Below are positions 14,461-19,957 of a stretch of DNA of 22,855 nt, piece after piece (position 1 is the stretch's first letter; every line of letters starts with the position of its first letter). The position numbers were made by a program, and so were the translations under genes. Under the pieces are notes generated by a model. That model saw only the letters and a list, made by a program, of their open reading frames with translations. It was not told the DNA's origin and searched no databases. Origin of the DNA: Caldifarciminota bacterium (GTDB lineage: Bacteria > Hydrothermota > Tepidihabitantia > Tepidihabitantales > Tepidihabitantaceae); NCBI GenBank assembly GCA_016935775.1, contig JAFGQF010000060.1, positions 1-22,855 on the forward strand, in the 5' to 3' direction.

Positions 14461-14670
14461 CGGTCGGGACTCGGATCGGGCTTCCGGCCGCGCAGGAACC
14501 CGCGTTTCCGACCGCGCGTCCGGTCGGGAAGCGGTTCGGGATTCGAGGCGCCACGGGAATCGGGATACGGTCGGTCGTGCCGTCCCGGAACCGGTCCGGG
14601 TTTCCGGCCGCGACTGGAACCGCGATTCCTGTCGGGCGAGGCGCCGGGCATCGGTCCGGGCCTCGGTTCG
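14461..14670. repeat. Degenerate tandem repeat, period 60 bp
   Basis: About three and a half units of 60 bases. Unit 1 (14461-14520) and unit 2 (14521-14580) match at 36 of 60 positions, units 1 and 3 (14581-14640) at about 40 of 60 by my hand count, and each starts with a CGGTCGGGA or similar phrase and has CGGxxCGGG at offset 11. The fourth copy fades after 14670. Confidence 0.75.
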
Positions 14671-14760
14671 AGCGGCGGTTTGAGGACCCGAACGGCCGTG
14701 CCATGGTCCAACCGAACGGTCCTGGCTCCGCGGCCCGGCACGGGAACCGGTCCGCGAATC

Positions 14761-14797
14761 CGCTCGCCGGTTTCGCGGGCGAAAACCGGCGGGAGCG
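14761..14797 (+). promoter_or_regulatory. Hairpin upstream of the cupin genes
   Basis: CGCTC GCCGGTTT pairs with AAACCGGC and, after a two-base bulge, GAGCG. It lies five bases before the candidate -35 box of the cupin operon. It may end incoming transcription or be a regulator site. Confidence 0.4.
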
Positions 14798-14801
14798 CCA
14801 C

Positions 14802-14829
14802 TTGCACGATGCGGGGGCCGGGATAGGAT
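14802..14829 (+). promoter_or_regulatory. Candidate promoter of the cupin operon
   Basis: TTGCAC (14802-14807) and TAGGAT (14824-14829) with a 16-base spacer. The -10 box ends five bases before the ATG, which would again make a leaderless mRNA, but AGGA inside the box could also serve as a weak ribosome site if transcription starts upstream. Confidence 0.35.
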
Positions 14830-14834
14830 ATTAA

Positions 14835-15200
14835 ATGTTCACCGGACACTACACCGAGGTCGAGGCGAAGGCGCCGGGGATGGCAGGCGCGCAGGCGACG
14901 ACCCGCTGGCTCATCACGCGCGAGCGGGGCGCGCCGAACTTCGCGCTGCGGGTCATCGAGATTGCCGGGCGCGGGGAGCGGATACCGCTGCACGAGCACC
15001 CGTACGAGCACGAGATATTCGTGTTCGAGGGCAGGGGCCGGGTGTTCTCCGACAGCGAGGGCCGCGACCTGGAACCGGGCGATTACGCCTTCGTTCCGCC
15101 GGGCGAGAAGCACGGGTTCGAGAACACCGGTGACTCGCCGCTGCGGTTCATCTGCGTGATCCCGATTCGCCCGCTGGGCGAGCGCTCTCACCTCGCCTGA
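14835..15200 (+). CDS. Cupin-domain protein (full metal site)
   Basis: A 121-residue single-domain cupin. Motif 1 is GERIPLHEHPYEHEIFVFEG, with His53, His55 and Glu59 as metal ligands, and motif 2 is GDYAFVPPGEKHGFENTGD with a fourth histidine, so all four usual ligands are present. Such small cupins bind a divalent metal and act as dioxygenases, isomerases or sensors. The substrate is not predictable. It is the first gene of a two-cupin operon, 34 bases ahead of the next. The start has only a weak AGGA site, noted under its promoter. Confidence 0.85.
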   Translation: MFTGHYTEVEAKAPGMAGAQATTRWLITRERGAPNFALRVIEIAGRGERIPLHEHPYEHEIFVFEGRGRVFSDSEGRDLEPGDYAFVPPGEKHGFENTGDSPLRFICVIPIRPLGERSHLA

Positions 15201-15234
15201 GCCGGGCGGGCAGCCTGATTTGACTGGAGGTATC

Positions 15235-15567
15235 GTGAGCGAATCGAACGAGTCGTTGGTCGGCCGGCGGGTCGAACTCGCCGACTTGGTGGATTACGCG
15301 CCGGGCGCGGTGGTGAGCCGCGAGGTGATGAAGCGGCCGGCCGGGACCGTGACGGTGTTCGCGTTCGACAAGGGCCAGGGCCTGTCCGAGCACACCGCGC
15401 CGTTCGACGCGCTGGTGCTGGTGCTGGACGGCACGGCCGAGGTCCGCATCGTCGGCGAGCCGCAGCGGGTGAGCGGGGGGCAGGTGCTGATAATGCCGGC
15501 GAACGTGCCCCACGCGCTCGAGGCGGTCGAGCGGTTCAAGATGCTGCTGGTGATGATCCGCGGGTAG
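15235..15567 (+). CDS. Cupin-domain protein (incomplete metal site)
   Basis: A 110-residue cupin. Motif 1 reads GQGLSEHTAPFDALVLVLDG, with HTA in place of HxH, and motif 2 has GGQVLIMPANVPHALEA. One or two metal ligands are therefore missing compared with its neighbour. The phrase SEHTAPFDALV is common in a known cupin subfamily, so this is a family trait rather than decay. I choose GTG at 15235, with TGGAGGT just upstream, over a TTG 15 bases earlier. It follows the first cupin by 34 bases, so the pair probably form one operon and may act together. Function unknown. Confidence 0.83.
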   Translation: MSESNESLVGRRVELADLVDYAPGAVVSREVMKRPAGTVTVFAFDKGQGLSEHTAPFDALVLVLDGTAEVRIVGEPQRVSGGQVLIMPANVPHALEAVERFKMLLVMIRG

Positions 15568-15575
15568 GAAAAGAG

Positions 15576-15599
15576 GCGGCGGCGCCGAAGCGCCGCCGC
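15576..15599. terminator. Bidirectional hairpin terminator
   Basis: A perfect 10-bp stem of GC repeats (15576-15585 with 15590-15599) with loop CGAA on plus and TTCG on minus, closed by C-G. It separates the convergent cupin and Asp-box genes, the same design as 9028-9051. Confidence 0.75.
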
Positions 15600-15620
15600 A
15601 CCTGTCACCCGCCCGCGGGT

Positions 15621-17219
15621 TCAGCGGAGCACCATCTTGCGGGCGGTTTCGAATCCCGGGGCCTGGAGCCGGGCGAAGTAGACCCCGGCCGGAACCCGGT
15701 TGCCGTCGTTGTCGCGCCGGTCCCAGGTGTGGCCCGGAAGCGCGTCGCGGCTTCGCCTGATTTCATTGCCCGCGGCATCGTAGAGGACGATGTCGGCCGC
15801 GGGGCCGTCCCAGTTGAACGCGAACCGCTCGCGGCCCGGGTTGGGCGAGACGGCGAAGCCGGGCGCCGGCCGCATGCCACCCGGCGTCTCCTTGACGCCC
15901 GTCATCCAGGGCGCGTTCCAGAGTATCTTCGTGGAATCGCTGCTCAGCCAGAGAGCGCCCGAGCCAGAGCCGCCGCCCGGCGAGTAGGCGAGTGCGGCGC
16001 CGACGCTGATGCCGATGCTGGCACGGTTGTCCTGGCTGATGCGCAGGGTATCGGACCAGTCGGTCGGCGCGGGCGCGTTGACGTACTGGCGGTAGACATC
16101 GCCGCTGCCGCCCAGCCAGTAGCCGATGTTCAAGTAGGTGTTGCCGGGACTGGTGTAGTTCCGGAGGTCGAGGTAGGCGGCATCCTTGCCCGGGACGTTG
16201 CAGACCGTGGTTGGGCCGAGCCAGTTGGTACCGGCGTTGGTCGAGTGCATCGCGAAGATGTCCCAGTCGGCGCCGTCGTGGTGCGAGTAGGCGAGCCAGG
16301 TGACCGCCGATGCCGGCGGGCTGGTGAACGCCGGCGCAATCGCCACGTCGTAGGCCGGCATCGTGTCCGGACGGATGATGGCTGACGACCAGCTGCCGTT
16401 GACGCCGTAGTTGTTGCTGATGAGGTTGCCGACGTAGCCTTTCCAGTTCGACTGGTTGGGTACCGACGACAGGTAGATATGGTTGCCGGTGCCGGCCGCG
16501 ATGTGCGGCCGGTCGAGGTTGGCGAAGGTGTCCAGGTGGGCCCACGTGCGACCGAAGGTGCTTGAGCGGAGGATGATGCCGGGCGGAAACATGGTCGAGT
16601 TCAGCCCGTTGTGGGCAACCGCGTAGAGGTAGTAGGGCAGGACGTTGTCGCGGCAGGCCGCGAAGTCGGTGACAGTATCCGGGCCGGCCAGCACGGCGTA
16701 GCCGGCGAGCCCGGTACCGTCCATGTTCCAGCGGACGCACTGGAGGTCGCCGGTGTTGACGGTGTGCAGGGCGAAGACGATGACCTTGGCCGAGTCGCCG
16801 TCGCCGACGACGAGCTGGAGCTTGCGCATCAGCGCCCGCGTGGCGAAGGTGAAGCCGGCGAAATAGTCCCAGGTGTAGCCGTGGTCGGTTGATTTGTATA
16901 CTCGGCAGGCCGAGTCCGAACGGAACGAAACCGCGGCCCACATCGTGCCGTCCATCTGGTAGTCCGCGGCCAGTGCCGCGAACTTGCCCGCGCTTTGGAT
17001 AACAACCACGTCCGGTGCGTCGAGCGGGCGCCGAAACGGCACGTCGTCAACCGGCTCCACCCCGACCGGCATGATGCCGTCGTCGGACGCGACCTCCGAT
17101 TTTGCCTCAGAACCCGGGGGAAGAGAAGCCGTGACCCCGGACTTGGTGACCGGGTTGGTCCCCGTCTCCACGGCCAGGGCGACCAGCACCAGTGCCATCA
17201 GTATCGCGAGCTGTTTCAT
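15621..17219 (-). CDS. Secreted Asp-box (sialidase-fold) protein with C-terminal sorting tail
   Basis: A 532-residue exported protein. Signal peptide MKQLAILMALVLVALA at the start. Three Asp-box-like motifs mark a beta-propeller fold: STDHGYTW (110-117), SSTFGRTW (219-226) and STNAGTNW (326-333). The last 80 residues are a sorting tail: FAVSPNPGRERFAF, ADIVLYDAAGNEIRR, VPAGVYFARLQ and final ARKMVLR. Asp-box proteins include sialidases, but key sialidase catalytic residues are not evident, so binding or another activity is as likely. I place the start at 17219 because GGGAGGGG and the signal peptide sit there, although the frame extends 12 codons further. It has a strong promoter and a 105-base leader with a stable hairpin (17271-17292). 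Confidence 0.82.
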   Translation of the reverse strand: MKQLAILMALVLVALAVETGTNPVTKSGVTASLPPGSEAKSEVASDDGIMPVGVEPVDDVPFRRPLDAPDVVVIQSAGKFAALAADYQMDGTMWAAVSFRSDSACRVYKSTDHGYTWDYFAGFTFATRALMRKLQLVVGDGDSAKVIVFALHTVNTGDLQCVRWNMDGTGLAGYAVLAGPDTVTDFAACRDNVLPYYLYAVAHNGLNSTMFPPGIILRSSTFGRTWAHLDTFANLDRPHIAAGTGNHIYLSSVPNQSNWKGYVGNLISNNYGVNGSWSSAIIRPDTMPAYDVAIAPAFTSPPASAVTWLAYSHHDGADWDIFAMHSTNAGTNWLGPTTVCNVPGKDAAYLDLRNYTSPGNTYLNIGYWLGGSGDVYRQYVNAPAPTDWSDTLRISQDNRASIGISVGAALAYSPGGGSGSGALWLSSDSTKILWNAPWMTGVKETPGGMRPAPGFAVSPNPGRERFAFNWDGPAADIVLYDAAGNEIRRSRDALPGHTWDRRDNDGNRVPAGVYFARLQAPGFETARKMVLR

Positions 17220-17270
17220 CAACCCCTCCCTTCTTGGCGCGCCCGTCGGCATCAAAGCCTGGCCGCCTGT

Positions 17271-17292
17271 CGGCCCGGCCAGCGCCGGGCCG
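17271..17292 (-). promoter_or_regulatory. GC-rich hairpin in the Asp-box gene leader
   Basis: A perfect 9-bp stem (17271-17279 with 17284-17292) and a four-base loop lie 52 bases before the start codon, inside the predicted leader. It may control decay or premature termination. Confidence 0.45.
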
Positions 17293-17331
17293 CGGTCATA
17301 GCCGCGCCGTCAGGCGCTGCTGTTTGGATTG

Positions 17332-17360
17332 ATAGTATTCCCGCGGGCGCGACTTGTCAA
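17332..17360 (-). promoter_or_regulatory. Promoter of the Asp-box gene
   Basis: Minus strand TTGACA (17355-17360) and TACTAT (17332-17337) with a 17-base spacer. The start near 17325 yields a leader of about 105 bases. It lies directly downstream of the winged-helix gene, whose product is a possible regulator. Confidence 0.6.
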
Positions 17361-17375
17361 TACCCGGACAGTGGC

Positions 17376-17693
17376 TCAGGGAACGTGGCGAATCAGGGCG
17401 AAGCGGTCGTCGCGCTCGGCCGGGGGAGATGCCGGGGCGGCGGACCGTTCGAGCAGGGCCCGGAGCTCGGGCAGGAGCGGGTAGGCGGGATTGAGCCGGT
17501 AGAGCTTCATCCGGCCCTGCCGGCGGGATGACACCACCTTACCGGCGGCCAGCCGGGCGAGCTGGGACTGGACCGCGTACACGTCACAATCGATGTCCCG
17601 GGCGAGCTGGCGCGGCCAGGTTTCGCCCGAGCGCAACAGGTAGGTCAGGACCCGCACGCGAGTGCGTGAGCCGAAGAGTGGTTCAAGAAGCAT
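17376..17693 (-). CDS. Winged-helix transcriptional regulator, ArsR-like
   Basis: A 105-residue DNA-binding protein with a single winged-helix domain. Helices run from LFGSRTRVRVLTYLLRSG and PRQLARDIDCDVYAVQSQLARL (recognition helix around YAVQSQLARL) to the wing VVSSRRQGRMKLYRLN. The opening LFGSRTRVRVL is typical of small ArsR-like helix-turn-helix proteins. No metal-binding cysteine pair of the classic ArsR kind is present, Cys36 being alone. The ATG at 17691-17693 has no clear ribosome site and its A+T-rich upstream region carries repeats that look like its operator. Target genes are unknown. The nearest candidates are itself and the Asp-box gene. Confidence 0.78.
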   Translation of the reverse strand: MLLEPLFGSRTRVRVLTYLLRSGETWPRQLARDIDCDVYAVQSQLARLAAGKVVSSRRQGRMKLYRLNPAYPLLPELRALLERSAAPASPPAERDDRFALIRHVP

Positions 17694-17702
17694 AACTTAG
17701 AA

Positions 17703-17742
17703 GACCACAATAGTTTTATTTATGACCATTGTAGTTGGTCAA
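17703..17742 (-). promoter_or_regulatory. Promoter with repeated operator-like sites upstream of the winged-helix gene
   Basis: TTGACC (17737-17742) and AATAAA (17715-17720) are 16 bases apart. The sequence GACCAxxxxAG or GACCAxxxTAG occurs at 17703-17713 and 17724-17734, 21 bases apart, and its inverse TGGTC closes the block at 17736-17740. The two direct copies would lie on one face of the helix. The stretch is notably A+T-rich against its surroundings. Confidence 0.45.
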
Positions 17743-17868
17743 AGAATGGAAGTCAAGGAGGTCGAAGCCATAGATGAACACAGATGGAGAGGAATGAGGA
17801 AGGAGGAGTGAAGAGTGAGGAGAGGGGATGGAAGAGAATTCTACAGTCGGGCTGTGAGCCGACAGCCG
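17743..17868. other. Purine-rich spacer with hairpins, no gene
   Basis: Positions about 17745-17840 are strongly purine-rich on the plus strand (AGGAGGTCG, GGAATGAGGAAGGAGGAG and similar degenerate repeats), and 17845-17868 holds weak hairpins such as GTCGG with CCGAC. The phrase GATGAACACAGATGG resembles dispersed spacer sequence seen in environmental genomes. Nothing coding is seen. Confidence 0.45.
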
Positions 17869-19719
17869 CTAGCCGTCAGCGGTCTGGCTGCCTGTTGTCG
17901 GGGGCGGCGGGATGTAGCCGAGGTCAATCGGTTCGGCCGCGCCCGATGCCGATACGCGGAAGGCGAGCGAGCCGCGGGCCGGGAACCGAAGCAGCAACTC
18001 GGTCGGCGCCGAGCCGAGGTTGAGCGTGACCGGCCGTTCGGCGGCGATGGCATCGGACGATTGCCCGTACTTCATCGGGTAGGTGAGGCCGCGAGTTGAA
18101 GGGTGGGCGAAGAACAGCAGGTGCTCGTCCCCGGCGCGACGGCACCACCAGCCCGGGACGTCTTCACCGGTGACGATGCCGGGCCCGGGCGCGAGGTCGC
18201 AGAACCGGTCCCGGACATTAGGCAACGAGCACAGCTCGCGCAGGAGGTCGGGGTACTGGGGGTCCTGCCGTCGGCCGGGCTGGCGCGGCCGGCGCTTCAG
18301 GCACACCGGCAGGCCCTGGCGGGCAAGGCGGAGGATTTCCATCAGCGCTTCAAGGTCGAGCCATTCCGAGTCCACGTGCAGGACCCGGAACCGGGCCGCG
18401 CCGCAGGCGAGCCGGCGGTCTTCGTAGCGGACCCGGCGCAGGAAGGGCAGGGTGACCCAGAGCGGGTTCCACGGCTTGAGCTCGGCGGCGGGCCGGGCAT
18501 CGTGCAGTTCCCAGTGAAAGCGGGCGCTGGGCTTGCGCCGTTCCTCGGGCAGTTCGCCCAGCATCCAGGCGTCCTCGAGCGGCAGGAGGGCCGCGACGTC
18601 GGACCGGGTCTCGCCCTGGCGCAGGAGGCCGCAGCAGCGTTCGAGCCAGGCGTTGAATGCCGGGATGTGCGGTTCGAGCGCGCCGCCGGGCGCGGCGTGG
18701 ACCGAGGCGTAGAAGCGGTTGTCCGAGCCGGGCGGGCTCCAAGGCGTTCCGTGCCAGACTAAGTGGTTCACGCCGCCGGCGAGCAGGGCGTCGGCCAGCA
18801 GCTTGAGGTCGGCGATTTGCTCCTCGCCTTGGTGCGGGCCGGGGCCGGGCCACGGTTTCCAGCCGTACAGGCAGGTGAACGCCTCGCAGCTCACCGGGCC
18901 GGTGCCCTGAAGCGCGGCGGCCGAGGCGGCTATGCGCGCGAACCCGGGGTCGAAGAGCAGGGCCTCGGTTTCGGGCACGTCCACCGCGGCATAGGCCGCG
19001 ACGATGTCGCAGGGCGCGCCGTGGCACTGGACCCGGCTGAAGGCGCCGAGCTTGCGGCAGTGGGCAGTGAAGCCCTTGAAGAAGCGCTCGATGACCAGCG
19101 TGGAGAGGAGCTTGCGATAGTCGTAGCGTTCGTGGGGGCGGTGGTCGAGGGTGTCGGTGAACGGCCGGATGTCGTAGCCGAAGCGCTTGCGGAAGACCCG
19201 GCCGAAGTCGCGGGACCAGAGACCCGGGGTTTCGACTTCCCAGGAGTCGCAGAACAGCCCGGAGCGCGCGCCCTTGAGCGCGGGCGCGAGCGCCTTGCCG
19301 ACGCGGCGGCAGTAGCGGTCGAGCGCGCCGGGGCTGAGATGGTCGAGCACCCGGCCCTCACGCGGCGCCTCCCAGGTACGGCGCAGGCGCTGGAGCGAAG
19401 GACCATTGAAGGTGCGGGACGAGTCGCGCCGGGATACCCGGCTGTCGCCGAACGGCCAGAGCGTGCCGAAGGTGAAGTCGCAGCCGAGGCCGAGCGCGTC
19501 GCAGTGGCGTTTGGCCGAGGCGACGAGCTCGGACCATTCGCGCGACAGCCACTTCGGGCCGCGGTCGCGGTCGGGCAGGGGATAGACGAAGGCGAGCTCG
19601 ACCCCGCCGAACCCGGCGGCGCGCAGCCAGTCGAGCTGGCCGCGCATTCCTTCGTCGGTCATCCGGGTGTTGAACCACCACCAGCGGGTCCAGGGTTTCG
19701 AGGATGGATAGCGGGTCAT
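17869..19719 (-). CDS. Glycoside hydrolase family 106-like alpha-L-rhamnosidase
   Basis: A 616-residue protein resembling the catalytic module of GH106 alpha-L-rhamnosidases, which release terminal rhamnose from plant or microbial polysaccharides. Family landmarks are the N-terminal RWWWFNTRMTDEGMRGQL, GGVELAFVYPLPDRD, FTFGTLWPFGDSR and SLQRL near residue 110, FCDSWEVETPGLWSRDF, VSCEAFTCLYGWKPWPG and LLADALLAGGVNHLVWHGT. Known GH106 enzymes are often above 1,000 residues with accessory beta-domains, so this copy is short. No signal peptide is seen, so it is probably cytoplasmic, which is unusual for the family and implies uptake of small glycosides. The last residues (PPTTGSQTADG) run into spacer-like DNA. 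It is a single-gene unit beside the winged-helix gene, with GGAG three bases before the ATG. GH106 membership is from recall, at moderate to good confidence. Confidence 0.75.
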   Translation of the reverse strand: MTRYPSSKPWTRWWWFNTRMTDEGMRGQLDWLRAAGFGGVELAFVYPLPDRDRGPKWLSREWSELVASAKRHCDALGLGCDFTFGTLWPFGDSRVSRRDSSRTFNGPSLQRLRRTWEAPREGRVLDHLSPGALDRYCRRVGKALAPALKGARSGLFCDSWEVETPGLWSRDFGRVFRKRFGYDIRPFTDTLDHRPHERYDYRKLLSTLVIERFFKGFTAHCRKLGAFSRVQCHGAPCDIVAAYAAVDVPETEALLFDPGFARIAASAAALQGTGPVSCEAFTCLYGWKPWPGPGPHQGEEQIADLKLLADALLAGGVNHLVWHGTPWSPPGSDNRFYASVHAAPGGALEPHIPAFNAWLERCCGLLRQGETRSDVAALLPLEDAWMLGELPEERRKPSARFHWELHDARPAAELKPWNPLWVTLPFLRRVRYEDRRLACGAARFRVLHVDSEWLDLEALMEILRLARQGLPVCLKRRPRQPGRRQDPQYPDLLRELCSLPNVRDRFCDLAPGPGIVTGEDVPGWWCRRAGDEHLLFFAHPSTRGLTYPMKYGQSSDAIAAERPVTLNLGSAPTELLLRFPARGSLAFRVSASGAAEPIDLGYIPPPPTTGSQTADG

Positions 19720-19771
19720 CGGCTCCGCGGGATTCTATCCCAACTGCCGGCCGGGGCAAGGCGCGGGCCGG

Positions 19772-19799
19772 TTGACCTGCAGGACGCGGGCGCTAGTCT
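19772..19799 (+). promoter_or_regulatory. Candidate promoter of the 20-codon gene
   Basis: TTGACC (19772-19777) and TAGTCT (19794-19799) are 16 bases apart on the plus strand. The start near 19806 leaves a leader of about 14 bases that contains the ribosome site. Confidence 0.45.
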
Positions 19800-19819
19800 G
19801 GTTCGTGACGAGAGGAGGA

Positions 19820-19882
19820 ATGATGCTGTACCGCTTGCTGGCGCTGGTCCTGTTCGCCGGCGCGCTGCTCTGGTGCGGTTGA
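19820..19882 (+). CDS. 20-residue hydrophobic peptide or short lipoprotein-like gene
   Basis: A 20-codon frame beginning ATGATG and ending TGA. It is preceded by GAGAGGAGGA (19810-19819), a near-perfect ribosome site, and has a promoter upstream and a hairpin right after the stop. The product MMLYRLLALVLFAGALLWCG is a basic start followed by one hydrophobic helix ending in Cys-Gly, like a lipoprotein signal peptide with almost no mature part, or like a small membrane peptide such as entericidins and toxin-like peptides. The lipobox LLWC is not canonical. It lies in the gap between the GH106-like gene and the CapA-like gene, on the opposite strand to both. Too short for any homology call, but the full set of signals supports a real gene. 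Confidence 0.5.
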   Translation: MMLYRLLALVLFAGALLWCG

Positions 19883-19914
19883 CCGGTCTAGCGGGACAGG
19901 CTGTCCCGCACCGG
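19883..19914 (+). terminator. Hairpin directly after the 20-codon gene
   Basis: GCGGGACA (19891-19898) pairs with TGTCCCGC (19902-19909) around the loop GGC, and an outer CCGGT (19883-19887) pairs with ACCGG (19910-19914), giving 13 paired bases with one 3-base bulge. The stem starts one base after the stop. No T run follows. Confidence 0.55.
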
Positions 19915-19923
19915 GCGAAGCCA

Positions 19924-19949
19924 GAAGTCAGAACACTGAAGTCAGAACA
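19924..19949. repeat. Short direct repeat, 12 bases at period 14
   Basis: GAAGTCAGAACA occurs at 19924-19935 and again at 19938-19949. Such phrases recur in spacers of some environmental bacterial genomes. Confidence 0.6.
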
Positions 19950-19957
19950 GGGAACGA

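Larger units (their letters stand above)
14268..14834. other. 567-base divergent gap without a credible gene
   Basis: The gap holds an 8-bp hairpin (14318-14340), a degenerate 60-bp tandem repeat (14461-14670), a further hairpin (14761-14797) and a candidate promoter for the cupin genes. The open frames here on both strands are Arg/Gly/Pro-rich, lack ribosome sites and read as by-products of the GC-rich repeat. Confidence 0.6.

Noticed and set aside
14287..14826. A 179-codon plus-strand frame across the 60-bp repeats, and a 257-codon minus frame
   Set aside because: No ribosome site, Arg/Gly/Pro-rich content created by the repeat, and codon use unlike the real genes.
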